Assembly (NCBI RefSeq): GCF_028389875.1
Contig: NC_084671.1
Location: 1,806,501 to 1,870,500, forward strand
DNA: 64,000 nt
Origin: Rhea pennata
Taxonomy: Eukaryota > Chordata > Aves > Rheiformes > Rheidae
Direction of reading: 5' to 3'
Of the stretch, positions 1-30,975 are shown one piece after another (the stretch's first letter is position 1; the number at the start of each line of letters is the position of its first letter). Both the position numbers and the translations under genes were made by a program. Under the pieces are notes generated by a model. The model ran no database searches, was not told where the DNA came from, and saw nothing but the letters and a program-made list of their open reading frames with translations.

Positions 1-3000
1 ATTTATTACTTCAGTGAGATGACAGGCAAGAGCCTTTTTCTTAAAGTTCCTGAGTCTGATAGCTGAAAGACAGGAGTTGCTAGACTTTCTGCTAGCAGAA
101 TTGATTTTAGGTTTTAAGTTTGTAGTTCTTCACAAAGTAACTGAAAATAACATCTTTCTCACAACAGGATAAAGCCTCTTCATAATTAACTAAAAGCTTC
201 TCCTGTAGTACCTTCCACTTTTAGATAACACCTTCGTCTGGTAGGGATTAAGGTTTACTTATGACCCTTTGCGCAGCTCTGAGGTAAGATGTAGCACTGC
301 AGTGCAAGAGTGAACCAGAATTAATGTTAGCCAGCTGAAAGTCAGCAAAATTATTTTTCTTCCATGATGCTGTGAGTCATCAGTATGTACTTGAAGTTAA
401 TAAATTATATATAGAAATTTGATGCACTTTCAAAGGGTGTGTTGGAGGGTGTAAAGAAACCCATATACAAAGTTTCTAATGGTGATAATGCTCATTATCT
501 GTGACCAAAGTGCTTTCATATTTTTGAATTTAAAGTGAAAGCTGTATTTGTAAACTGAACCCCTTCGAGCTAGCACACAGTAATATTTTAATCCCTTGAC
601 ATCCAGGGAATACTCAATTCTGTGTGATAAATTACAAAGAGTGAGTCTGGGAATATAGTAGTTATGAGGTGCAGGTTTTTTTACTTAATCACATTTGAAG
701 GTGGGATGTGCATGGAAATGGTTCATCAGATTTGCTTATATTTTGTATAAATAAAGTTATGAAGTATAGATCTGAAAATTTCTGAGAAACTTCTCTCTGA
801 AAATTACAAATTCTGTTTGCAAGGCTGTATTACCATAGTTTGTAGAAAAATAGCCTCAGAATGCTTAGGATAACACTGTCATTGTTAAATTTTAGGTTTT
901 GATCTTGCTGAGTTTTGGTGACACTTACCGTTTGATTGAATGATTCATTCCCCAAAATAAGCCTTGAGTTATCATTTAATGAAGTGACTCCCTGTACTCT
1001 TACTGTTCACCTTGCACCAAAAGCTTGGGCTAGAGGAAGCGGAGGGATGAGACTAGTCAGTGGTAGAGTGGTTCTGCAGTTTGCCATACCTGAGTCTCAA
1101 ACTTCTAAATAATTTAAACAGTGAAATTTGAGGTTCTGTGTATTGGTTTTCAGAAGGACATATTAGGAAAAAAAGCCACATGAGACCACTTGAGATAATG
1201 GTCTGGAGTTGCCGAAACAACGCCCAGCAATTCAGATGTCGAATTCAGATTAAATATGTCAAAGAGACCGAGATACTTTCTCTGGAAGTAACAGTGAGAA
1301 TAATTAACAGTTAAATTGCCCTACCAAGAGATTCATTGTCATCTTGATTTCTCTTATGAAGACTAGAAGTGTCTCAAAGATGTGTGTTCATGTGATTGAC
1401 TATTTTTGATATGAGGATAGATGAAATCCGGTGATTGTATTGTGTGGGAAGGAAAGTAGATCTTAAATTGCAATCAGTGAATTACAGGAATTGAGATTAT
1501 CTGGTTTTGTTCTGCATGCCCATAAATGATGATGATGATTGCAAGTGGCAATTTGAGTGGTTTAACTGCATAGGCCAGGAATCACATAACAAGTATAGGT
1601 GAGAAACTCCATAAATCTTTGTCATGTTTATGTTTAAAACCAAAAATACTTGCATTGCTGCTTTTCTGAAGGTTATGCCGGAAAAATTAGCCAGATGCCA
1701 ATAATTCTGACACCGTTACATTTTGATCGAGACCCCCTACAGAAGCAACCTTCATGTCAAAGATCTGTGGTTATTCGAACTTTTATTACTAGCGATTTCA
1801 TGACTGGTATTGCAGCAACTCCTGGTAATGAGGTTCCAGAAGAGGTAATAAGAATTTTTGTATTTGTTCTTTCTAACATAATCTGTCATTGTGGAAGGCG
1901 TGTTACGGTTTTATTCCCTCTTTGGTTCTTGCTTACTTGTGTCTTGAATTTGATCTTACAATGAAAAAGAGACAAAAATTACAGTATTGGTTAGAAGGAA
2001 CATACTGTTTTTTGGGGAAAATATGTAATAAAATGAGAAGCTGGCAGTGTTTTCTGATGGGTATGACAATCTTGAGGGGAGAAAAAAAAATTCTTTCCCG
2101 TAGAGTTAATCTGAAATACCACTGATTAAGACAAAGCAAAACAAACACCCCAAACCACAAACATTTCTGAGGTTTTAAAGCTATTTATTTGCATAGGTAA
2201 TTGGATGTCCTGACTTTCAGAATTGCTGCTGATACCCACTTTTGACTTTACTGGAACTTGCTGCTCCTTAACATCTCAAAGCCTGCTATTTTCAGTTAAA
2301 GTGCCTAGAAGGACTTGAGAGTTCAAGTTTAGGCATCTTTTCTCGAAACTCGCACAATTCTGAGTACTTTAGATCTATTGAAATGCAGTAGGTGAACACA
2401 ACAGAATTGGCTCTATTTTTCTACATACTTGAAGATCGTATCGACGTTGTTTTGTAGTTGTGTGTAACTGTCAAGCCTTCTACTTTAAAGCAGCCTTTAA
2501 AGAAGAGATGGTTTAAGGTTATGTTACCATGTAAACTATTCCATTATATAAAATAAGGATTCATTTACTCTGGAAGCTTGCACAAAACCCATTCAAGAGG
2601 TAAAATATTAATTTTAAGAGTAGACAATACTGTGATAATAGAATAGAGGCTGTGGAAAACCTGTATTAAGGGGAAAAATAGTCATACTTCATTTAAAAAA
2701 ATCATTAAAAAATGTTTTTCCTAATGGAGAACAGTGTATTGTCTAACCTGACACACTGTTTTATAGTGTAAGTATGTGTGGAACCTGCAGTTCCACAACT
2801 ACGAGTTGTGAAATTTTCAAGGAAGCTGAACTTACTATTATTAATGATCAAGAAAGTACTGTGTAATTCCCAATCTCGTCTAGAAGTACTCCTGCTAAAA
2901 TTAGTTGAAGTGAACTCTGGAGAACTGTCAATGGAAAGTCCTTGCCTTGGACGTTTTTCTTTCTGTGATTTACTTTTCTTAACCTTTAGAGCTCCTTTTT

Positions 3001-3970
3001 TCATTTTAACAGTTCACTATTTCACTTGGGCTATTTTTTTGTGTTTGACTGTGGGTTAACTGGAGATGATGGCCTGAGAAATATCTGTGAAAATGATTGA
3101 TAATAAAGCATGCCAGCGCTATTATTCCTGCTGAACTTCTATAAAAAAGTTTTGAAGCTGAAGAGCTGCTGCCTTGAGAGAAATGTATTTTATTATCAGT
3201 GCCAAAAATCAGCAAGTCTCAAATATAACTTAAGAGATCATGAAGCTAGATGTTTTAAAATGTTTTTATTCATTAATTGGTAGCTATGTGCTAATAACTA
3301 TAGGCTTTTTGTCTGCCACATGAAAACAATATTAGTATGAATAAGTGTATATATTTATTCTTTTCTAGGATAACTTTCATGAAGTCTGTGTTTTTTTTTT
3401 TTTGCACAATAGGTTGTGCTAAAAATGGTGGCAGAGATCAAGAAGATTCCTGGCATTTCTCGGGTGATGTATGACTTGACATCAAAACCACCAGGAACTA
3501 CTGAGTGGGAGTAATTAACTTTTTTTCTATTGAAGTACTGTGTGCAGTTTAAATCATATCAGAAACCATTCCCAGTGTTGACATGCAGTACTGTGAAAAG
3601 AGTGACTGGAGCTGCTACATCACATCTGATTCCTCTCCTGGAGCATAAATCTGCAGTTAAGAGCTGTGTTGGGGATAACTAAGTGGGGCTGAGGATTTGT
3701 ACGGGTAAATAATCATGGCAGCATTGCCTGTGCGCAGACAGATTCCTATTGCTTTTGCCTTTGTCTTACTGATTCTTCCTGTTTTCATGTGTTTTATTGT
3801 TAACTGTCATTTCAATGTCTCTTTGTTTTTGTACACCATGTAAAAGAGACAGTTTATTTACTTCTACCAAAATCATTGTTACAGCCTAAAAATGTATAAT
3901 GAATACTTTATGTGACCAACTGCTTTTGGACAGATTTCTTATAAATAAATATTTTGCCAAATGGAGTGGT
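1..3970 (+). CDS. GMPS: GMPS, GMP synthase (glutamine-hydrolysing), 3' end only
   Basis: GMPS converts XMP to GMP using ATP and glutamine, the last step of de novo guanine nucleotide synthesis. Only the final two coding exons (1672-1844 and 3413-3514) and the 3' UTR are visible; the glutamine amidotransferase and ATP-pyrophosphatase regions lie upstream of the window. The two exons encode about the last 91 residues, the C-terminal dimerisation domain. The frame carries FDRDPLQKQPSCQRSVVIRT in exon A and ends KPPGTTEWE before TAA, an ending shared with bacterial GuaA proteins, where it contributes to XMP binding. Both splice junctions are canonical (GAG|gtaata and aatag|GTTGTG) and phase-compatible. 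Earlier GMPS exons were sought in 1-1671 and not seen. Identity is by recall of the vertebrate protein. Confidence 0.95.
1672..1844 (+). CDS. GMPS: GMPS penultimate coding exon
   Basis: The acceptor is ctgaag|GT and the donor is GAG|gtaata. The exon is 173 bp: two bases completing a split glycine codon, then 57 codons from YAGKISQMP to the split at ...GNEVPEE. The in-frame ATG at 1650 lies in the preceding intron and is not a start. This part of the C-terminal domain carries the conserved RSVVIRTF segment. Confidence 0.93.
3413..3514 (+). CDS. GMPS: GMPS terminal coding exon with stop
   Basis: A T-rich tract and the acceptor cacaatag precede GTTGTGCTAAAAATG. The frame reads VVLKMVAEIKKIPGISR, then a stretch ending KPPGTTEWE, and stops at TAA 3512-3514. 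The exon is phase 0 relative to the previous donor. Confidence 0.95.
   Translation, partial: VVLKMVAEIKKIPGISRVMYDLTSKPPGTTEWE
3515..3970 (+). other. GMPS: GMPS 3' UTR with poly(A) signal
   Basis: About 450 bases of AT-rich non-coding sequence follow the stop codon. A canonical AATAAA lies at 3944-3949, so cleavage is expected near 3965-3975. The exact cleavage site cannot be read from sequence alone. Confidence 0.7.
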
Positions 3971-6750
3971 GGGTACTGTTGAGTTGTGGAACTAATGTGT
4001 ATCTATTGTGTACTGTTAAGCCTGTTCTATTATTATTTGATGTGTTAGCCCATGGCAATGACACTGAGTTTCCAACAGAGCAATGTAGAGTGTTATGAAA
4101 TGACCTTCTGCCTTCTTTCTGTACTCACTCCCTCTTGCATCACTTGATAGGTGTTTGTTGGTAACAAACGTGTATACACTTACTGATCTTCAGTATACAC
4201 TTACTGCATGTATACGTAGGTCAAGTTGCAGACGATGAAATGTCCGTGTGTGCTTTTGAGGATTCTGATGGAAGAGTTAAAATGGGAGTGATATTGGAAA
4301 AGCAGTTTATTTTCTGCACATGGCTTTTACAGGAACACCTTTTCTGTGTATTATACTTAGCTTTTAAACGTTATAGTCATTTAGTGTGGAATCATGATAT
4401 CAGAGCGGACTTAACCCATCAACATGGATTCCTTCAGCCCTTTCTATTTCGCTGTTTGGTTAAGTGAGCAATAATTTAAGAGGTGAGATGTGGTTACTTT
4501 GGACACTTGTTCTTTTCCTGATATCTTCAGGCAAAGGCCAGCTATTTCCATGCACCTAAGAATGTTGAGAATGTCCTACAGTTGCAGTCTTTCAAAGTAT
4601 AATTTCTGTAACATTTTAGATTTGGACCTGAGCAGCTTGCTGGGTACATACAGGCTACCTGTGGCTGTTATAACCTTAGTTATATACCCAGGTTTATTGT
4701 TTTAGCCACTTTCTGAACAGCTGCATTTCATTCAGCTGCCAAATTGTTTCATGGGAGTGAGATGCTTGTTTTTAACTGTTCAATAACATGGTGTGTTTAA
4801 TGGCTGTAGCTACCTATATTTCCACTTAAATAGATTTGTGAACTGGAATAATGGTTGGAAATGTTTATATTCTTTTGATTGCACACTTTTTTATTGTTTT
4901 TACATTTACTATTTACACTTATATTACAGAAATTTAGTTTCATTTCTGTTTATAGGATATGGCTAACTTGTTTAAATTTATATCTTTGCTTATGTCACTA
5001 GGAAGTTGTCTTTCGTTTGGGGAAGGAGATGGCATATTGTAGCCCTCTGCTGCTTTTTTGAAAATACTCTTGACAGCATAGATGTACAGGAGGGCAGCGG
5101 ACAAGTGGCTGGAGCACGTAATGTGGAATTAGGAAAAAAAATGCCTTCTGGTCTTAGCTCTGCTCCTAGCAGATACAGTATCTTGGGTAGATTAACTTTA
5201 ATCTATGTGTATCTCACTTGTCTCATTTATGAAATGAGGGTAGTAATTCTAACACATCCATTATAGCCTCTTTGAGCTCTTTGGGTGAGCTCTTTGCTAC
5301 GTAAGTGAAGTATTATTTATATAAATGTTATTTTATTACTGGACTGTGATCTATTAGAAGCTGTCAGTCAAAAACCCTACAAACTGTTGTTTGCTGGGGC
5401 AGAATCTATTACAGCATGGATTCTATTGAAAACAGATTTGTTTTCAAATGTATTTTAGTTCAAAAGAAAGCTCCCTAAGTAAATTATGGCTTTATGATAC
5501 TTTTTTTTTTCCATCAGAAAAAGCTGAGGATAGTGTTTTTTTGTTTTTTCTTTTTCTTTTTTCCTGACTGTGTTGATATCTTGTATGTAAATGGTGCAAC
5601 CACAAGGAATAAATCTTCTTGGTGTGATGCAGAAAAACTGCAGCTTTTTAATATTGTAGCAGTTACTGCTTATTGTAAATAGGCTTGCTATTGCTGCCGC
5701 TGCCATCAGTTTGTCTGGTACCTTGAGGATGAGTAGGCAAAGTGGAAGGAGGAATTACTTTTTTTTTTTTTTTTTTTTGGTAAAGAATTTGGGGCACCTC
5801 TTAAACCCAAAACTTTAACTCTAATGAGACACTCTTAGCTGGCCTCTGTGTGAGTGAGTATGCAGTATATAGTCTCATGGTTCGGACTGGCAAGAAAGCT
5901 CGCGTAACGTCACGCCCGTAGCGTTTGGGGCCCGTGCTAACGTTACCTCTTGACTGCAAGCTGAAGAGGCACCTGGACGGGGAGGGCTAATATTTGCTGT
6001 GTGTTGTGTACTTGGAAGTCCTACTTTGAGTTGTGTCTTAACTACAGGTATAATGTATACCTGTATGTAGTGTGTATGCTGAAGTTTGACATACGCTTTT
6101 AACATCTTTAATCATGTTGGTTGCTTTCATGTTTTTAGTGAAATGGAGCTTGATAACAAGACCTGTGCTTTTTAGGAATGTACGCCTTGGTTTTGTTCCT
6201 TTTAAGTCAGAAAGGTAAATATTGAAACATCTAGTCATAAACGATTGCACTATAAACAAAATATGTCTTACGGAAATAAAATTGGTGGTCTTTAAATATC
6301 TTTCCCCCGATTTAGCAGCTGTGCCAGGCATGCTAGACGTGTTCGGTTATCCTTAGGAAGGTCGGCGTCGCCCCAGCAGTCCTCGGGCGGTTTTTGTGGG
6401 ATCCGTGTGTGTAGAACAGCGGGAAGCGGAGAGCGGATTAAGACTGTTCGCATTTCTTCAAAAGCATATTTAGCACATAGTTTACAAACTAATAACTGTA
6501 GCTGCCCTGTACAATTGTTCACCTCAAGTCTTCAGTAAAACATGTCAGCGGTTAGAGGAATTTGTATCGGGGGTATTCCCCGTCATTCTCAATTTTTAAC
6601 ATTTTTCTGCTTGTGAAATGATAAAGTACTGTGAGCCTTAATTTTTATCCACAAATAAAAATATTATGTTTGAACGCTTGTGTGATTTTTATTTTTCAGG
6701 GTTTCCCTACAGGAACTGCTTTATAAATGGGCTGCCTGTTTGGGGTTAAA
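3971..6750. other. Intergenic DNA between GMPS and KCNAB1
   Basis: The stretch is AT-rich with no supported gene. It contains homopolymer runs (for example T runs at about 5761-5778) and a small CpG-bearing patch at about 5895-5950. CpG density begins to rise near 6320. The open frames here are short and resemble nothing recognised. Confidence 0.6.
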
Positions 6751-7265
6751 CCGCCTTCTCGGTGCGGGCCGCGTCCCTGCCGGGGCCGGCTGCCGCGCGC
6801 CAGCTCCCGGATTTCTTGCTCGTGGCGCTCTGCGCTGGAGTCCTGTCTGAAGTTGTTTGTTTGATGATATTTAGCCTGAGCAAACCTCTGTCAGACCGCC
6901 GCCGGCGGTGCTGGCGCGAGGCGGGTTTCGGCCGGCCCGGTCCTCGGTCTGATCGCGCGGGACAAAAAGCACAAAAAGGTTTTTATCTTACAATGTGAAT
7001 GTACATCCGTGCTTTATTGCGAGCACAGCTCCAAAAGAGATTTTTAACATTCGGTTTCAGGTGGCCTCGGCGGCCGCAGCGGCACTCGGAGCAGCGGCCC
7101 GGCTGTGGATCCCGCCCGGCGAGGCTGCTCCGCGCGGGAGCTGAAGTGCGTCGCGGAGGGACCATTGCACGTCAGGCAGAGCTGCCTTCTGCGGAAGCGC
7201 TTCGTTTGCAGAGTTAGTGCTTTTAAGTTTTAAAGAGAAGAGCTTTCTTAAAGTCTGTCTGTCTT

Positions 7266-7316
7266 TTTCTTTTCTTTCTTTCTTTCTTTCTTTCTTTCTT
7301 TTTTTTTTTTTTTTAA
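7266..7316. repeat. (CTTT)n microsatellite with T tail
   Basis: About eight tandem CTTT units run into a run of T. Its AT-leaning composition contrasts with the surrounding GC-rich DNA. Confidence 0.85.
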
Positions 7317-8274
7317 GGCATTTCAAAGCAAAAAACATTTGGAAAATGTCAACTGTAACTGTTGCAGGATCCCTTTGAATGAAAATTTGCATTCAATATT
7401 GATGTCAAAAACAAACGCTTAAGGCTGCATTGCTTTTTCTCCTTGTCTTTTGGCAGCAGCTACTGAAGCTGGATTTTTTCCAACTCTTCGGCCTCTCTGA
7501 TGCCCCAGACCCGGTTCTGGCCCACGTTAGCGCGGGTGACCTTCCCGGTACCACTCCTGCGTACAGGCCTTTCCCTTCCAGCACAGGGAGCGGCAGAGCC
7601 GGGGCCGCGTGTGGCTCTTTCCACGGGCTCCTTCTTGCCACGCGTCTCCTGCACCGTGAGTGCTTTGTCCCGGGGCCAGAAAGCTGGGAAAAGGGGGAGC
7701 TGCAGAGGCGGGGGGGGGGGCAGGGCCTTTCCCGGCTCCCCCACGGCGCTGCAGGGTGCAAAGACCAACGTGAAGCTATTTCTAGGATTTCTTCCCTTTT
7801 TTTTCCAGTCATTTAGGATGAAATAAACCATGGGAAAGCATCCCGGGGGCCTTTCCGGCTCAGCCGAGAGCCTGAATGAAGGGCTGGCGCTGGAGGAGAG
7901 GCGCTGCCTGTCCCGTTTTCTCCCGAAGGGGCTGCTGGGGGGCAGCGGTTCTTGCGCGTGAGCCGACGGAGCCGGACCAACCCCGGCGAGGGGTGCGGAG
8001 CGGCCTAAGGCCGAGGAGCCCGTGCTTTGGCTCCCCAGGGGGCCAGGAAGGAGCTTGTCCTCAGCAGCTTTCGGGATGTCAGTGCGACAGGGCTTTTCCG
8101 CGCCTTTTTCACTCCGGAGCATCGCGCTCGACCCAGCTGCCGTGGCACGTGGGCGAATCCCCGCAGGGCCCCCGCCGCCGTTGCAGGGCGTCCTGCCGCC
8201 TCGGGAACGCTGCGTGCCCCAAGAGCTCCTCTCTTCCCCCGGGGAGCCCTGCCGTGCCGCCCCGGCGTTGCGCT

Positions 8275-8770
8275 GGGATACGGGCTGGGATGCATGTTGG
8301 GATGCATGCTCTGGGCTGGGATACCTGCTGGGATACAGGCTGGGATGCATGTCAGGATGCATGCCCTGCGCAGGGATGCATGTCGGGATGTGTGCTCTAG
8401 GCTGGGATACGGGCTGGGATGCATGTCGGGATGTGTGTCCCACGCAGGGATGCATGTCGGGATGCGTGCTCTGGGCTGGGATACGTGCTGGGATACGTGC
8501 TGGGATGCATGTCGGGATGCGAGCCCCATGCAGGGATGCATGTCGGGACGCGTGCTCTGGGCTGGGATACCTGCTGGGATACGTGCTGGGATGCATGTCG
8601 GGATGCGAGCCCCATGCAGGGATGCATGTCGGGACGCGTGCTCTGGGCTGGGATACCTGCTGGGATATGTGCTGGGATGCATGTCGGGATGCGTGCTTCG
8701 GGCTGGGATATGGGCCAGGACGTGTGCCCTGTGCCGGGATGCGTGCCGGGACGCGTGCCGCTCTCCGTGG
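8275..8770. repeat. Minisatellite, 11-12 bp GGGATRC-based unit with longer composite period
   Basis: Units such as gctgggatacg, ggctgggatgc and atgtcgggatgc repeat for about 500 bases. They group into a longer composite module punctuated by gctctgggctgggatac. The array keeps frames open on both strands, producing spurious CWDAC-type and HASRHAS-type polypeptides. It ends about 700 bases before the Kv-beta1.3-type ATG. Confidence 0.9.
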
Positions 8771-9472
8771 GCTCAGACCTGCCGCCGTGGCTCTCCGCAG
8801 CATCCGGCTGCTTTGCCGGTGCTTGCCCGAGGGGCGCGGCGGATCTTCCAAACCCTCGGGCAAGGCCCAGGGGCGCGCGGGGCCGCTGCCCCTTCCAGCG
8901 CGGCCGTGCAGAGCCGCCGTCGGCGTTTCGGGCCGCCCGGGTAACTCCGCGCCGGGCCCTGCCGTCTCTCTGCATTTTTCATGAGGCGAGCTAGGGTGTC
9001 CCTGCGCGGCGACCCCGCACCGCAGCGCCTGGCGCCCTGCCCGCGCTCGGCGCCCGCCGCTTGAGCAGCGGCTCCTGCTGCACGTGGGGAGCGGGGAGCC
9101 GCGCGGGGCCCGGGGGGCTGCACTCTGCCCTCGCCGGCCGGCGAGAGGGCTGCGGCGGGGCCCGCGGCGAGGTTTGCGGGAGAAACGCAGAGGCTGGAGC
9201 CCGTTTTGCAGCGCTCCGGCCCCGCTCCCAGCGCGGCGGGACGGGACGGGACGAGGCGGGCGCCGTGCTCGGCCCCCCTCGCCCAGCGCGGCCCCGGCGC
9301 GGTGCCGCTTGCCGCGGCGGCGCCCCGGCCAGGTGGCAGCTCCTCTCCCGCTTAAGCCCTGCGGCAGGGATCTGATTACGGCTTTGCAGCCGGCGGGAGG
9401 TTATAGAGGGAGGGGAGCGCGCGGGGAAAATCAGTTTGCAGGCTGCGAGGGCGGCGGCGCGGCCCCGGCGGC

Positions 9473-27910
<18,438 letters not shown>

Positions 27911-29310
27911 TGCAATGCATGACTTACCTGGACTGCATGGTTTAATAGTGCTCTGTACGCGTAGTACAGTACTGAATTAATATCCGGTCATGAGAATCAT
28001 TCAGCAGCTTGCTGCTCGGTGTCTACTGTTACTGGATCCTTCGAGATGTGTGCTGTTGCTACCAATCTGCAGTGGAATTTAAAAGCACAGTTGATCTCTC
28101 TTACAACTGAGAATGATCTCGTATTTTCTTACCTTCAACTGAAATCATCAGTTTTTACTTTACTCTTAGCACCTCATGCTTGTGCTGTGAAAAACATGTA
28201 AAGCAAAAAATAATTTATAACCTTTAGGTACTTGGTAATTTAAGAAGGATGTACAGATATATTTTTTCAATGAATAAAGCCAGATACAACTTAAGGTTTT
28301 AATAAATCCACATATGGGAAATTCCAACTATAGTTTCTTCAGTTAGATTAACAGATAGAACGAGCAAGTTCAAATTTACCATTTTTTTTTTTTTATGCTG
28401 AATACAGGCTTTAGATTTAGTTTGTAATTGAATAAGGGACTTAAGTCAGAAAATTAGTTAGAAATCCTATAGCTCAACTCCTAACTATACTGATTATTTC
28501 AGACGTGGAGTGCTCCTAAGAAGTACTTCTGAGTACAAGTCCGAAGAGCAGAGTAAGAGCCTGAACCTAGCAGGTTAATGAAAACAACTGCTGTTTGCAG
28601 AATTCTAGTTCTACGCAGATTTTAAACCAATGAATCCATAAGATACTGTTTTTTGCAATTTACGGAAGTCTGCCTCTACTTTTGCCTGCTTGTAGACATA
28701 ATTATTGCAAGTTCCAATATTCATGAGCTTTTAAGGATATAGCTACTTTTAAACATGTATTATATAAAGCTGCTGAAAAATACCAGAACAATCAGGTATG
28801 TATTTTGGTGGAGGGCTACATTTCGCTTTAACTTGTTCTGGAATCAGGCGTGAGTAAATGCGTAGTATTTTTAAGATACATTTTAAATGAGTAGGAGGTT
28901 TTTGGTGAGCGTTTCATCCCTCTAAGGAGTTGATGGTCAACATTAATTTGCCCATTTTAAGAACCACATTATATTTTTACCATGACTTTGCTTTGTAAAA
29001 TGCACCTATGATTTCAGTACATATATCACACTTGTATTGAATAATCATACTTCCTGAAGGGTACGATTATGTACAGTATTTGTAGGACCCTTGTATTCTA
29101 TTTCCCTTAACTTCATGGTATCTGCAAAGTGTGCACAGCACTTTGGTGCCACACAGACAGATACTTGATTTGTTTTTTTCTTTTCCTGTATTTAATTCAA
29201 TGAGCTATGGTATGTGTAAATGAACTTAGTTGCTGTATATCAGGAACTGCAATCTGACTTTGACTTCTGCTTGGACACAATAAAAGCATTTTGTGCATCT
29301 GATTTTATAC
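27911..29310 (+). other. KCNAB1: KCNAB1 3' UTR with alternative poly(A) signals
   Basis: The AT-rich untranslated sequence has AATAAA at 28273-28278 and 28301-28306 (proximal) and at 29279-29284 (distal). The distal signal is followed by a TG-containing stretch. Which is used cannot be told from sequence. Confidence 0.65.
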
Positions 29311-30400
29311 TTAAGAGACATATTACTAATAGTAATACTGTTTATGAAAAGGAAGCGCACTGGTTAAAAAGTACGGTGCCATTGTAGTGTGAATTACGCT
29401 GAAAACGAACTCATAGCATTCCACAGCAAAAACGCTAATCTTTAACTGTACCCGTTTAGGACAAGGGAAGATGACGTCTGCCCACAAATACGGAACAGAG
29501 CTGTTGACTGCAGGGCTGATTTTGCCATGTGCTGCACATCTCGGAGAAGGTACTTTAAAAGTTAGACTACTAAGAGTCACACCAATCATAAATAATACTT
29601 TTGCCTGCAAATAACGTCTTGAGGACATTCCCATTATAATTCATGGAAATCCTACTACACTTCAGCAGTCAGCGCCTCCCAAAATGACCCTGGGCTGGTT
29701 AGTCACTGGAGCAGAGCTGGAGACATCCACTGAAGTGCTTGTCACCTCCTAGGTATCAATTATTTTCTCTGCTGTGGGCCACATATCTTACTGCAATACT
29801 TACTGTGTATTTTCTGGATGAAAATTTACTATTTAAGTGTTTTTTTAAAAAAGTCACCTTTATGAGCAAGACATGGGCTTTGGCTTCATACAGTTACTGA
29901 GGGAATTATTTTCCCAGTAACAGACTTGTTCCCTTTTTCACCTCTGGGGATACAACTTAGTGTTCTCTTTTCTTCTTCCTCATCTAAATGGGAATCCAAC
30001 AGTGTATTATTACAAATATAGTAAACTCCCCCTTTTTTTCTTTTATTTATTTATTTATTATTTTATTTATTTTTTTTTACTAAAAAGGAGATGGCATTGT
30101 CTCTTACTCATTGAAAAAGCTAAAAGTCAGCTTGTTCTCAGACTCCATCAGAGGACAACGGGATGCCAGGCATTAACCTAGCTTTAGGCTAACTTTCAGT
30201 GTCACACATATGAAGCTGGGTGCATCTGGTAGTGAGTATTACAAAATATCACAGTTTTTTTGAAGAAGTCCACAGAATAGATTTGCCTTTTGTTTTAAAA
30301 ACAAACAACAAAAAATCCTTTTGTCTCAGGCTGCCAATTCTGCAACATTTTCTCTCCAAAAAATTCTGGCACATAATATGCTTCAGGCCTCAGGGACTGC

Positions 30401-30403
<3 letters not shown>

Positions 30404-30437
<34 letters not shown>
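30404..30437. repeat. Poly-A run (plus strand)
   Basis: More than 30 uninterrupted A are followed by gaaaaaagaaag. No retroposon body is recognisable upstream and no target-site duplication was seen. Confidence 0.9.
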
Positions 30438-30439
<2 letters not shown>

Positions 30440-30912
30440 AAAAAGAAAGATGAAAAGCTGTTAATAAAAGACTCGGTGAACTGACAGTAATAGCAGAAGA
30501 AAGGGCTGCTTCAATTTACTTTTCTCTAGATGACAGGTTTCCTGAAAAATACCTGCAGCTAGTCTTCATCTCTACAAACACTGACAAGTAAAAAGAACAT
30601 CAGCATTGTCTATTATGTGTCTGAATTAATTACTGTATAGTTTTGGTAGAAGTTATGAGAGGGAAAAAAAAAGTCAACAATGACAAGCAAAACAGCAACC
30701 TTCAAGTCCAGTTGCTTACAGAATGGTGAATCTGGCATTATGTTTGATTATGATTTTATAAATGTATGTTAGAATTGTTTTATACATGCTAAATATTTAT
30801 ATTTAGTGCCATATTTAAGTTCATACTGTCCTATATACTACAGTCTAACTTCTGCAGTAATGAATTTTTTATTGAGGACTTTAAAAATCCTAACTGATTA
30901 AAAGAAAAAAAT

Positions 30913-30933
30913 ACATGTATATGTATGTATATA

Positions 30934-30965
<32 letters not shown>

Positions 30966-30975
30966 CACACACATA
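30913..30975. repeat. (TA)n(TG)n(CA)n microsatellite
   Basis: Alternating purine-pyrimidine dinucleotides (tatgtatgtatatata, gtgtgtatatata, acacacac) run for about 60 bases. Confidence 0.92.

Larger units (their letters stand above)
6750..9472 (+). promoter_or_regulatory. KCNAB1: CpG-rich region upstream of the Kv-beta1.3-type first exon
   Basis: Composition changes sharply to GC- and CpG-rich at about 6750 and stays so up to the first ATG at 9473. The region includes a (CTTT)n tract at about 7266-7316 and a tandem array at about 8275-8770. The last few hundred bases before 9473 are CpG-dense and TATA-less, typical of a CpG-island promoter. The transcription start is not defined by anything I can see. 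Confidence 0.6.

Noticed and set aside
1650-1964. 104-codon frame starting at ATG 1650 as a separate small gene
   Set aside because: It is GMPS coding exon 1672-1844 read with flanking intron; the ATG precedes the acceptor.
7460-8863. 467-codon minus-strand frame with HASRHAS repeats
   Set aside because: Product of the GGGATRC array and CpG-rich flanks; the complementary strand is open in several frames too.
30404-30437. Poly-A run as the tail of a processed pseudogene
   Set aside because: No coding remnant upstream and no flanking target-site duplication; it may be simple homopolymer growth.
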